NCBI GenBank assembly: GCA_003229375.1
Contig: QIDP01000109.1
Span: 1 to 33,851, forward strand
DNA length: 33,851 nucleotides
Origin: Nitrospirota bacterium
GTDB lineage: Bacteria; Nitrospinota; Nitrospinia; SZUA-224
Direction of reading: 5' to 3'
In this document: positions 7,874 through 16,900 of the stretch, piece by piece
Numbering within the stretch: position 1 is the stretch's first letter
How the letters are laid out: every line of letters starts with the position of its first letter
The notes under the pieces: model-generated
What the model was told of the DNA's origin: nothing
Database searches by the model: none
What the model saw: only the letters and a program-made list of their open reading frames with translations
Program-made: the position numbers and the translations under genes

Positions 7874-8850
7874 TATAAGCCCCTGGCCTTTTTACTATAT
7901 GACAACACTCCCCATATTATCCCGGCCCCTAACGAGGCTGCCCTTATTAAGAGAAAAAAGGGAGATATAAGTCCCACTACGGGATCCTGTTTGACAGCAA
8001 AAGCGGTAAAGGGTAAAAGCAAGAAGATCAATACTATTATACTAAAAAATAACAATAATGCCAAATGTGGCCAGATAGCTATTAGCAATAATGCAACTAA
8101 AGATAAATATAAAAATAGGACCTGAAGCTTTAAGGTTTGCGGGGTATAGGTATCTTTAACCATTTTGTCAGGGAATCTTTTATAAACCACCATGCGCCAA
8201 TAACCTCTCCAAAACTTGAGCCGAGCATATCTACTGATAGTGTTTGGGTGGTTCAGGTGATAGACCTTTGCTTCGGGGTTAAAAATCATTCTATAACCAA
8301 GGGTTGACATCCTGTAGGAAAGCTCTGTGTCTTCATTATTGGCTACCGGAAAGCTGGTGTCAAACCCTCCCATCTTCAGGAATATGTGCCTGCGAAACCC
8401 GGCAGAATAGGTATCCACCATGTCTATCATGCTAACCTTTTTCAGCATTTCAAACCGCTCTTCAAACTCAAGCTGAGCAAACCTGGCTACAATACTCTTT
8501 TGCCGGGTCAGGTAAGCACCTTTAACTGCCGCCACTTCTGGTTGGTCAAAGGGTTTAATCATCTCTTGAATCCAGTTGATATCCGGCACGCAGTCTGAGT
8601 CAGTAAAAAGAATAATCTCACCCTTTGCCTCCTGCACGCCTTTATTTCTGGCAGCGGCCGGTCCCCGGTTCTCCTGCCGCACATATCTTACAGCATGATT
8701 TTGGACAATGCTTCCTGTCCTGTCACCGGAGCCATCGTCCACCACAATAACCTCGTATAAATTGGCAGGATAAGATTGCCCGGCCAGGGCCTTCAAACAT
8801 TGTCCAATGGTTTCTTCAGCGTTATAAGCAGGAATAATGACAGAAATCAT
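7873..8850 (-). CDS. GT2-family glycosyltransferase with C-terminal membrane segments
   Basis: A 325-residue GT-A enzyme opening MISVIIPAYNAEETIGQCL, with the DDGS motif at 38-41, NRGPAAARNKG (61-71) and the metal-binding TDSD at 83-86. NNEDTELSYRM holds the catalytic acid. Two to three hydrophobic segments from about residue 240 (LQVLFLYLSLVALLLIAIW and LLLFFSIIVLIFLLL) place it in the inner membrane. It overlaps the radical SAM gene upstream by 4 bp (ATGA) and the next GT2 gene by 1 bp. It likely extends the same glycan; donor and acceptor are not determinable. Confidence 0.88.
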   Translation of the reverse strand: MISVIIPAYNAEETIGQCLKALAGQSYPANLYEVIVVDDGSGDRTGSIVQNHAVRYVRQENRGPAAARNKGVQEAKGEIILFTDSDCVPDINWIQEMIKPFDQPEVAAVKGAYLTRQKSIVARFAQLEFEERFEMLKKVSMIDMVDTYSAGFRRHIFLKMGGFDTSFPVANNEDTELSYRMSTLGYRMIFNPEAKVYHLNHPNTISRYARLKFWRGYWRMVVYKRFPDKMVKDTYTPQTLKLQVLFLYLSLVALLLIAIWPHLALLLFFSIIVLIFLLLPFTAFAVKQDPVVGLISPFFLLIRAASLGAGIIWGVLSYSKKARGL

Positions 8851-10322
8851 ATCTCCTTACTGCGGGCAGCCTTAATATCCGAGCCTTTGAAAAGGTATTT
8901 AATAAAGGTTCGGGCTGCCTTGAGTGTTCGGGGAATCTCATGGGGATGTGTAAACATCTGCCTCAGTTTATAGAGTATATAGCGCGGTCTTAAATAAAAC
9001 TCCCGTCTGGCATCATCGCAAAATCTGACCAGTTCTTCTGAGGACAAAGCCTCTGTCCTGATAACCGTATTGTGAAGCCCCTGAGGGGTAATCCATTTCC
9101 TGAAATCAGATGTGTTGATTAATCCCCTCTCATTATACCAGAGGTATGCCTCTGTCCCCGGATAAACCATAACCGGATAAAATTGGACAGTATCAGGATT
9201 AAGCCTCTTGGCAAGTTCAAGGGTCTCACCCAGGGTTTCTTTGGTCTCGCCGGGGAGTCCTGCCATAAAGCAGCCATGGATTATGATCCCTGCCTTCTTG
9301 GCATGGGACATAAAATTCTCCATCTCCTCCAGCTTGATCTTTTTCTTCATGTTATCCAAAACCTTCTGACTTCCACTTTCAAATCCCACGCACAGGGAGC
9401 GGCAGCCTGCTTCCTTCATTATCCTCATCGTCTCAAAATCCAGGCCCACTCTGGCATTGGCTGTCCAGGAAATCTTTATCCCCTTTTGTATTATAAGTTC
9501 GGCCATTTCCTTACACCTTTTTTTATTAACCGTCATTGTATCGTCTTCAAAAAAGATGGCCTTAGCCTGAGGAAAATGCTCCACAATATACCCTATTTCA
9601 TCTACCACATTCTCCACACTCCTGAGCCGAAAGCCCCTTCCCATCAGGGTTTGCGGATAGACGCAGAAGGTACAGGGAAATGGACAGCCTCTGCTGGTGG
9701 TAATAGTCACCATGGGATAGAGGGCATTCGGGTTAAAGTAGTTCTCTATTTTCAGGAACCTCTGGTAAACCGTGCTCACAAAGGGCAATTTATCCAGATT
9801 TTCTATATATGGCCTCCCGGGGGTGTGAATGAACCCGGTGTTCTCTCTGAATACTATACCGGGAACATCCTTTAAGTCCCCTTTTTTCTCCAAATTTCCG
9901 GCAAGGTCTAACAGGGTATATTCATATTCGTATAGTGCCACCGCGTCCACCCTTTTATCGATATTCAGGGTTTCATCAGGAAGGGCGGATACATGGGTTC
10001 CCACCAGGATAATGAAAGATTGGGGAAATTCATCTTTAAACTTTCCGGCAACTTCCACATCATTGTAAATGCTTGGTGTACTGGTATCCAGAACTATAAG
10101 GTCCGGACCGAGCTTTTTAGCCCTTTTGAAACAATAGTCTAAGTCATAACCATGGGCCGGTGCATCTATCAAATCCACCTCAAGCCCATCTTTTCCCAGA
10201 ACCCCGGTAGCATAGGCCAGCCACATAGGAAAGTAAAGTGTCCCGCTCTTGGTTACTGCCGGACTTCGCTGGGAACGGGAAAATCTTTTCAGGAACGGGG
10301 GATTGAGCAATAAAACCTTCAT
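8847..10322 (-). CDS. B12-binding-type radical SAM protein
   Basis: A 491-residue enzyme. Residues 1-150 look like the cobalamin-binding Rossmann domain (MKVLLLNPPFLKRFSR, then LIVLDTSTPSIYNDVEVA and GTHVSALPDETL), although no DxHxxG cobalamin ligand motif is visible, so B12 might bind base-off without a protein His, or not at all. The radical SAM domain follows, with the 4Fe-4S motif CPFPCTFC giving C213, C217 and C220. GCRSLCVGFESGSQKVLDNM is the usual later strand. Members methylate or rearrange unreactive carbons in lipids, cofactors and natural products. It abuts the DUF362/ferredoxin gene with no spacer and is coupled to two GT2 genes, suggesting a lipid or glycan substrate. Base composition is richer in GC than the flanking methyltransferase genes. 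Confidence 0.85.
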   Translation of the reverse strand: MKVLLLNPPFLKRFSRSQRSPAVTKSGTLYFPMWLAYATGVLGKDGLEVDLIDAPAHGYDLDYCFKRAKKLGPDLIVLDTSTPSIYNDVEVAGKFKDEFPQSFIILVGTHVSALPDETLNIDKRVDAVALYEYEYTLLDLAGNLEKKGDLKDVPGIVFRENTGFIHTPGRPYIENLDKLPFVSTVYQRFLKIENYFNPNALYPMVTITTSRGCPFPCTFCVYPQTLMGRGFRLRSVENVVDEIGYIVEHFPQAKAIFFEDDTMTVNKKRCKEMAELIIQKGIKISWTANARVGLDFETMRIMKEAGCRSLCVGFESGSQKVLDNMKKKIKLEEMENFMSHAKKAGIIIHGCFMAGLPGETKETLGETLELAKRLNPDTVQFYPVMVYPGTEAYLWYNERGLINTSDFRKWITPQGLHNTVIRTEALSSEELVRFCDDARREFYLRPRYILYKLRQMFTHPHEIPRTLKAARTFIKYLFKGSDIKAARSKEI

Positions 10323-11567
10323 CTAGGCCACCCTTCTGGTAATATCATCATATTGCCTGAGTTGTTCAGACATAAAACCAAGCTTCCCATTGAACTCAAT
10401 AGCCTTCACCGGACAGACCAAAAAGCAATACAGACACCCGATACAGCCACTATTCTGATCCTCTAACTCTTCAGGAGACCTTAGTCCAATCGGACAATAA
10501 TCCATACATTTACTACACCCATCCTGGCATTGGTTTCTGTTAAAGGTAAGTCCTTCAAATACCATCTCTTCCTTTATAAAATTGTCCTGTCTAAGCCCGG
10601 TCCGGAAAAGGATGTTTCCCACGAGTTTTGTCGAACACAGGTAGTTAAAGAGGATTGTATTTCGGATAGCCAGAAAATACCGTTGACGCTTTGGACTATG
10701 AATAAAAGAAACCAGCGGGTTCGCCTTTGGCCCTTGAAATTTTCTTTTTATAGCAGATAAGTCTAAGGAGTCGATAAACCGATGATAATCCTTGGTGAGT
10801 ATACCTTTATCTTCAGCTAATTTCAATGTCCTGATCTTTCGGTAGTCAAATCCAGCAATCCTGGCGCAGGCCAGGTCTATAAGATACGGGTCTGTACCCA
10901 CTATGATAAGCCCTGTATTGACAGGAGTTCCCCGGGTCGGTCCAAGCCCCTCCATCGCAATTAGAGCGTCAACAATATGAAGATGGGGACTTATCCCCTT
11001 ATTGATGTTCAGAATATTTTTTGATAGGCTTTTATGGGTCTTTTTTTTGTTTTCCTGCCCTACCAGACACCCCATCATATTTTTTAAGCAAACACTCATG
11101 CCCACCTCAAAATGAGTCTTCAGTTTGGGCATATTGATGAAAATATCTGCCTCCAGACACTCCTTAGCCACACCTGCCTTTATCCCCCCCTCAAATCCTA
11201 TTATGTCAACCTTCTCTGAATAGTTCAAATCCACCACCTTGGCACCATAATGTTCCGCCAGCCTGTCAACGGCCAATCTGGAGATTACACTAATGTCATT
11301 CCTGTAAAACCCACTATTCGTTCCCTCAGCAATTGTTATATCCTTATATCCATTCCCCTTGATAAATTCTACAACCGCAGCAATGAGCCTCAGATCAGTG
11401 GTATTCCCGGTTAAGGCGTTCATGTTGCTATTCAGATTCGGTTTTAAGAATATCTTCGCCGCCTTTGATTGGGGTAATAAGTCCTGATACTTCTCTAAGA
11501 TAGCAGACAGCCCCTGGCAAATATCTTCTATAGTATGGGCACTTATAAAATCAATTCTAAACTCCAT
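10323..11567 (-). CDS. DUF362 protein with C-terminal 2[4Fe-4S] ferredoxin domain
   Basis: A 414-residue protein. The DUF362 domain fills about residues 35-290 (KIFLKPNLNSN, then NMPKLKTHFEVGMSVCLKNM, and HIVDALIAMEGLGPTRG). The C terminus has two ferredoxin motifs, CQDGCSKCMDYCP and CIGCLYCFLVCP, enough for two 4Fe-4S clusters. DUF362 proteins are poorly understood. Joined to the adjacent radical SAM gene without any spacer, this one could supply electrons to that enzyme; that is inference. ATG 11567 follows GAGGTGG at good spacing. It is the first gene of the operon, behind a possible promoter at 11726-11755. Confidence 0.85.
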   Translation of the reverse strand: MEFRIDFISAHTIEDICQGLSAILEKYQDLLPQSKAAKIFLKPNLNSNMNALTGNTTDLRLIAAVVEFIKGNGYKDITIAEGTNSGFYRNDISVISRLAVDRLAEHYGAKVVDLNYSEKVDIIGFEGGIKAGVAKECLEADIFINMPKLKTHFEVGMSVCLKNMMGCLVGQENKKKTHKSLSKNILNINKGISPHLHIVDALIAMEGLGPTRGTPVNTGLIIVGTDPYLIDLACARIAGFDYRKIRTLKLAEDKGILTKDYHRFIDSLDLSAIKRKFQGPKANPLVSFIHSPKRQRYFLAIRNTILFNYLCSTKLVGNILFRTGLRQDNFIKEEMVFEGLTFNRNQCQDGCSKCMDYCPIGLRSPEELEDQNSGCIGCLYCFLVCPVKAIEFNGKLGFMSEQLRQYDDITRRVA

Positions 11568-11601
11568 GATAATCCACCTCGCCTTATGCCGGACTATTTT
11601 A

Positions 11602-11649
11602 ACCGCAGAGGCGCTGAGTAAAAAATATTACTCTCTGTATCTCTGCGGT
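11602..11649. repeat. Complete CTCTGCGGT / ACCGCAGAG palindrome
   Basis: ACCGCAGAG (11602-11610) pairs with CTCTGCGGT (11641-11649), and inner bases CTGAG and CTCTCTG extend the stem imperfectly around an AT-rich loop. It is the best two-armed copy of the repeat family in the window. It would fold in the leader of the radical SAM operon mRNA. Confidence 0.7.
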
Positions 11650-11725
11650 AATTAATTGATTTCCATGATCTTAAAATGGAAATTTCTATACAATTAAATT
11701 AGGAAAATCAAGATTCCATATCCTT

Positions 11726-11755
11726 ATTTAACCATGCAAAGGAGGGGGAAGTCAA
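11726..11755 (-). promoter_or_regulatory. Possible promoter of the DUF362-radical SAM-GT2 operon
   Basis: Minus-strand TTGACT (11755-11750) and TTAAAT (11731-11726) with an 18-bp spacer. It would give a leader of about 150 nt containing the 11602-11649 hairpin. Confidence 0.35.
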
Positions 11756-11776
11756 GAGTTAGCAGAGAGTTTTTAC

Positions 11777-11805
11777 TTGATAACCTTAAGGAACTATGAT
11801 ATTTT
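11777..11805 (+). promoter_or_regulatory. Sigma70-type promoter for the phosphodiesterase gene
   Basis: TTGATA (11777-11782), 17-bp spacer, TATTTT (11800-11805). The -10 sequence and the preceding CTATGA resemble the promoter at 25738-25766. Leader of about 75 nt to ATG 11889. Confidence 0.5.
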
Positions 11806-11888
11806 TAAAAAACTATTAGTGGATAACAGATTGATTGAGCTTCCGTTGGGGTAGGAGGTAAGGAGGGTATCCTGATCGGGTACACAAC

Positions 11889-13538
11889 ATGAGCAGGGAC
11901 AACACCATGAGCAGTAATTCATATAATAAATTGTTTGTCTTTGGACTTGATGGCGGCACATTTGATATAATATTACCTTTGATTGAACAGGGGAAACTTC
12001 CAAATTTTAAAAAAATACTTGATAGTGGTTGTCACTCTATTTTAAAATCGACTGTACCACCTGTTACCGCCCCGGCATGGATATCTTTTATGACCGGTAA
12101 TAGTTCTTTTAAAACAGGTGTCTTTGAATTTAGAAAGTTAAATTTATCTGACTATTCAAACTATACAACTAAACTGATGGATCTCAGTTGTGTTGAGTCC
12201 AAAACATTCATAGAAATTCTTAGCGAAAATGGGAAGAAAGTGCTCTCCTTGTTTTTACCCATGACTTATCCCCCCTTTAAAACAAATGGTATAATGCTAT
12301 CCGGATTCCCGAGACCGGAAAACAACAAATTACCTGTATATCCGCATGGATATTATGACAAAATAAAACATTTAAAGCCTGAAAAATTGATAATCAAACC
12401 AACAACCAGGAAAAAAAGATTCGCAAAAAATTTAGACATAAGAGCCAAAAAAGAGGCTGAATTGGCTCTGGAAATTATAGATTCTGAGTCATATGATTGC
12501 TGCATATTTGTCATGAGCACCATAGATCATGGAAGCCATTTTTTCTGGGACAGATGTCTTGATGATACAGATAATACTCTTCGTAAACAATACATATATG
12601 CAGATAGGGTTTTAGGGGAGATATTAAATAGATTAAATGAAAAAACAGCATTGATGATTATGTCTGATCACGGTTTTGGGCCCACACCGGGATATTTTTT
12701 TTATATAAATAAATTTTTAATAGATACCGGCTATCTTTGTTTAAAAAGAGATCTTGATGCTGCTACAGTACCTATTCTTAATAGAGCTGTTACTAAAATA
12801 AAACAGTCCATTAACCCTGTTTTATGGCAAAAGTTAAAGGACTTTGTCCCTAAAAATGTAAAAAATGGGTTATGGCAAGCGCACAAAAATTTGAATATAT
12901 ATGACTTTGAAAATACAAAATTATTTGGAGGCACCCTTTATTTAAATTATGCCTATTTCAATGTAAATTTAAAAAATAGACAAGAATACGGAATCGTAGA
13001 GAAGAGCAAATACAATAGCATGTTAGATCTGTTTTTGGATAAGCTATCTCTTGTCAAAACACCAGCCAACAAAAAAATTATTAACGATGTTGTATATAGA
13101 AAAAAAGATCACAAAGATACTGAATTACCGGATCTGATTCTGGAATTTAATGAAGACATTGAAATAAGAGATACACTTAAAAACAATTTATTTGAAAAAA
13201 GAGACAAAAAATTTTATAAATTTCCGGGCCAACATAGAAAAAACGGAATATTTATGATGAAAGGACCTGGAACAAAGAAAATAGAAATAAAAGATAGCCC
13301 ATATATATATGACTTGATGCCAACTATATTGTATTATCTTGGCTCACCAATTCCAAAAGATATTGAAGGTAAAGTTATAGAGGAAATTTTTGATAACTCG
13401 TTTTTAAACAAGCATAAAATAAAATACCTTGAAGATAATAATAATACACATAAGTATGATAGAGGTAAAGAAGATATAAAAGAATCAGAAAAAACAATGA
13501 TAGAAGAACAATTAAAAAATATGGGTTACCTTGATTAG
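11889..13538 (+). CDS. Alkaline phosphatase superfamily phosphodiesterase / nucleotide pyrophosphatase-type protein
   Basis: A 549-residue protein of the type I phosphodiesterase/NPP family. LFVFGLDGG places the first metal ligand at D21. STVPPVTAPAWISFMTGN carries the probable nucleophile T60. Further metal-site residues are in STIDHG, MSDHGFGP and the FPGQHRKNG segment. No signal peptide is evident, so it may act in the cytosol or at the inner membrane face. Members cleave phosphodiester or nucleotide-sugar bonds, and some transfer phospho-groups to glycans; this one lies at the head of the polysaccharide export genes, so a role on an activated or lipid-linked sugar is plausible. The start is ambiguous: ATG 11907, in frame, has CAGGGA 7 nt upstream. 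Codon use is very AT-rich, in sharp contrast to the next gene. Confidence 0.8.
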   Translation: MSRDNTMSSNSYNKLFVFGLDGGTFDIILPLIEQGKLPNFKKILDSGCHSILKSTVPPVTAPAWISFMTGNSSFKTGVFEFRKLNLSDYSNYTTKLMDLSCVESKTFIEILSENGKKVLSLFLPMTYPPFKTNGIMLSGFPRPENNKLPVYPHGYYDKIKHLKPEKLIIKPTTRKKRFAKNLDIRAKKEAELALEIIDSESYDCCIFVMSTIDHGSHFFWDRCLDDTDNTLRKQYIYADRVLGEILNRLNEKTALMIMSDHGFGPTPGYFFYINKFLIDTGYLCLKRDLDAATVPILNRAVTKIKQSINPVLWQKLKDFVPKNVKNGLWQAHKNLNIYDFENTKLFGGTLYLNYAYFNVNLKNRQEYGIVEKSKYNSMLDLFLDKLSLVKTPANKKIINDVVYRKKDHKDTELPDLILEFNEDIEIRDTLKNNLFEKRDKKFYKFPGQHRKNGIFMMKGPGTKKIEIKDSPYIYDLMPTILYYLGSPIPKDIEGKVIEEIFDNSFLNKHKIKYLEDNNNTHKYDRGKEDIKESEKTMIEEQLKNMGYLD

Positions 13539-13717
13539 ATGAGATGATAGCTGTATCTTTGCCTTAACAAAAAATAGCTAACCCTAAAAAAATAGCTGCA
13601 AAGTTATTTATAACTATGGAGTTTTTTTCAACCGTTTGGGTGCAAAAGTAATCAGCCTAACTACATCTTTTTCAGATAGATACAAAATAGATGATGGATT
13701 TTGGAATCTGCATTATC

Positions 13718-13746
13718 TTGACATCCTCAAAGAAATGTGATAAAGT
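13718..13746 (+). promoter_or_regulatory. Sigma70-type promoter for the large secreted protein
   Basis: TTGACA (13718-13723, six of six), 17-bp spacer, TAAAGT (13741-13746, four of six). The leader would be about 230 nt and would carry two repeat elements before ATG 13983. Confidence 0.5.
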
Positions 13747-13822
13747 TTCTTTAATTTTATTTATTAAAAGCAAGTCTTTTTTAACCCCTTTTGGATATAA
13801 ATGACAGGTTCAGGTGCTATAG

Positions 13823-13892
13823 CCACAGAGCACGGATAATTCTCTATAACTCTGAATTCTGAATTCACTGCGAACTCTGTGGTAACTTATTA
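13823..13892. repeat. Two-armed CCACAGAG / CTCTGTGG repeat
   Basis: CCACAGAG (13823-13830) and CTCTGTGG (13875-13882) are perfect 8-bp arms. The TAACTTATTAA tail matches the ATTATTAA tail of the copies at 91 and 19864. The interior holds GAATTC twice in a small direct repeat (TCTGAATTCTGAATTC). Confidence 0.6.
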
Positions 13893-13918
13893 AATAACTT
13901 ATTGTTTTATTATCTCTT

Positions 13919-13947
13919 GCTGGCTACTGATAGCTGACTGCTGAACG
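13919..13947. repeat. Short GCTGACT-type tandem repeat
   Basis: GCTGGCTACTGATA is followed at once by GCTGACTGCTGAAC, two imperfect copies of one unit. Similar CTGACTACTGA strings are, from memory, common dispersed repeats in environmental genomes. It lies 35 bp before the large secreted-protein gene. Confidence 0.4.
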
Positions 13948-13982
13948 TTTACAGATGTTAGAGACCAAGAAAGGAAAAGGCT

Positions 13983-16900
13983 ATGAGGAGAAATATGACA
14001 GTGGTAATTGGGATCCTTCTGATACTCCTGATGGCTGAGGCTAATGCTGCCCCGGGCGATGTTGCTACAATTACCACCGGATTCCAGCAGAATAGATGGC
14101 CTAATTATGACTATGCGGGATGCGCCGATGCTTATCTAACGTCTAAATACTTTGATGACAACACAGGTAGTCTTCCTGTCCTCAAAGAGAGCAGTTCGAC
14201 CAGGAATATCAGGACCATCCTCATAAAGTTTGACTTAGAAGGCAACATTCACTCTGACTCCACCATCACCTCGGCTACACTTTATCTCTATTATTATGGA
14301 CCTGCTTCCAATAGCAACAAAAGGATCTACGCCTCCAGGGTTACCTCTGACTGGGACCAAGGCACAGTGACCTATAATACTCCTCTTTCTGTTGAGGATC
14401 CCCCCTTGAGTTGGGCTGACTGGGATCTAAGTGAGGCCGGCTGGAAAGAGATAGATGTGACCGGCCTGGTTGACTATTGGTATGCTAATCCTGATGCCAA
14501 CTTCGGGATGAAGCTCACGTCAGACAGCACAGACGTTGCTCTCTTCTATTCAAGCGAGTACACCGATAATCCGAAGCTGCACCCCAAACTGACTGTCACA
14601 TACAGACCTCCTGCCTTCACTATTTCCTTTCCTGTTGAGCCGACCAGATTTTTTTCCAGCGATTGGATGATGTCCTGGCATTACCGTGAGAATGATAGTG
14701 CTATGAATGACGGTTGGGCCCAGATGGATACCACTCTAAGGGATGCCGGTTGCACATGGACCCAGCCCGCCTGGGCATGGACAGCTATCGAGAATACGCC
14801 TTCCGGCAACGCAGTTGATGGCATTGTGCATACTTATAATACTTATAATTTGAACCAACTGGCAAGACAAATTGCTTACCTTAAAGGTCTCGACTACCGG
14901 ATAGCATTATTAATTAACCCTGACTTTGCTATCTGGAATTGGGAGGATCCCTGGAAAGATAAAGTTAAGGCAGGTGATGCAGATGCCCAGATGGCCTTCT
15001 ATGATACGATGAAGAAACTTGCCACTGACTTTAGAGGAATAGTCGATGTCTGGCAGATTGACCAGGAACCAAGCGACACCACTGCCAGCGCTGGCGGCTA
15101 TGAGAATATCGAGGCCTATGCCAGATTACTGCGCGCTGGATATCATGGTGTCAAGAAAGGCGATCCTGATGCCTTTGTGATGTTTAGTGACAGTGTTTAT
15201 GACGGATGGACTGGGCAGGTGCTTGCCTACCTGGCAGAGAATTACTCGGACAAGGCTCTCTTCCCCTTCACAGACAGTCTGGCCCCCCATCTCTTCCGGA
15301 CACGGGGACCTGACCATGATACAGGATATTCTCACACCACTGCCTTTACCGGGACAATGGTTGATGCCCTGACGCTTTATCATCTGTTTGGTCGCGACTA
15401 TGGCGTTTCATGGGATAATACCACGCCTATAGGCATGGTGCAGACGCCTTACTCCACTTATGGTATTAGTGACAATGACATAGAAAATAATGTGGTTACC
15501 TTCGAGCAGCAGGCAAACTACCGGGTCCGCAAGGCCATTCTCGAGCTGACCCTGGGCTACGTATGGGCAGGCTGGTCAGAGCATCTGGCAGACTGGACAG
15601 GTGTCCAGGTTCTTGGCCTGTGGCTGTTTGATGAAGGAGAAGAACAGACCACAGCCGAGGCAACCGGAGCACAAGATCCTGACAATCCGGACATTGGTTA
15701 CGACTTGCTACTCGGGGACACCGCCAATGATGAGATTTTTGACCCTGCATGGCTGATGCCGGGCAAATACGGAAGTGCCGTGAAGTTTGCCAGGGGCGAT
15801 AATGATCGGGTTACCCGTCCATACCCCTGGATAGGTCCAAACCCGACCGGCAACAAGCTCACCGTGGAGGCCTGGATTAATCCCGGTTCCGGGATCGATA
15901 TCTCCTCTGTCAGCACGGTCGTCTCCGCTGGTAGGGCAGGTGTGAACGGCTATACCCTCGACACGAACTATCATAAGCTCCGTTTTCATGTCGGAGATAA
16001 AGTCTTTGCAATGACTGACCCGCTGATCAACACCTTTGATGTATGGCACCATGTGGCCGCTGTCTGGGACGGTGATGCCGATATGGTCACACTCTATCTC
16101 AATGGAAGAGAGACTGATACGTTCACTAATGCTGACGTTACCTATACCAATGGAGATACCCGGTTCCAGATCGGGACCCGCAGGAATATGAGGGGCTTCC
16201 CCGGTGCCATAGATGAAGTGCGCATCTCGGATGCGGCTCTAAGACCGGGACAACTCGGTTACACAGGAAGTCGTGCCTGGCGTGCCTACTGGGGCAGCGC
16301 CGGTATCATCATAAATAAAGAAGACACCGGCGGATTAGGATTAATAGATAGCACCGGGGATTCGATGGAGGACATCGAGCCGGATATCCCTTACCCGGAA
16401 CTGGAAAAAAAGGCCTGGTGGGCACTTAATACCTTAGGCGGGAACTATACGGCAAATGGCATCAAGGTCGCCGGGATACTAAAGGGGGCTGCATTCCTCA
16501 GCCGCCTCCAGCTTGATAAAGAGACCCGGCACGGCTACCGGTTCCTCAAGCCGGACAACACCATGGTCACGGTCATCTGGGATGCTGCCCCGGACCTAGA
16601 GCCATCAGGAACCAGTCAGGTAAATCTAACGAGCATAGGCATGGTTGATGTTATCAGCCGGGATGGGGATCACCTCTTTGAAAAGAGCGGTAATTTCTCC
16701 CTCTATATCGGTCCTGCGCCCATATATTTAGTCGGCGCAGCCATCACCGAACCCGACAGGGCAATGATTCGTAAGATATCTAATGATGGACTGCCGGCTC
16801 TTCAGGGTTATAGCGACGCCTACATCATAGATATTCAGAGCGAAAATGAAGCCACCGGCATTGAGGTAACCGTGCCTGATGGCTGGACATTGCCTCAAGA

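Larger units (their letters stand above)
11568..11888. other. 321-bp divergent control region
   Basis: Separates the minus-strand radical SAM operon from the plus-strand phosphodiesterase gene. It holds the palindromic repeat at 11602-11650, a minus-strand promoter candidate at 11726-11755 and a plus-strand one at 11777-11805. AGGAGG-like stretches at 11853-11867 are about 21 nt from ATG 11889, too far for a normal ribosome site. Confidence 0.6.
13539..13982. other. 444-bp intergenic region with promoter and repeats
   Basis: No credible gene: the longest plus frame here is a 37-codon Lys/Ser/Phe-rich string. The region contains a 14-bp palindrome (AGTTATTTATAACT near 13601), a promoter candidate at 13718-13746, a two-armed repeat at 13823-13882 and a GCTGACT-type short repeat at 13919-13947. 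Together these form the long leader of the large secreted-protein gene. Confidence 0.6.

Noticed and set aside
9183-9875. Open frame of 230 codons on the plus strand
   Set aside because: It is antisense to the well-supported radical SAM gene, has no recognisable domain and carries the composition expected of a shadow frame.
13590-13640. Terminator after the phosphodiesterase gene
   Set aside because: The AGTTAT/ATAACT palindrome is short, has only two G-C pairs and is not directly followed by a T run.
13550-13794. Possible small gene in the long gap before the secreted protein
   Set aside because: Frames of 11 and 37 codons only, without a ribosome site or familiar sequence.
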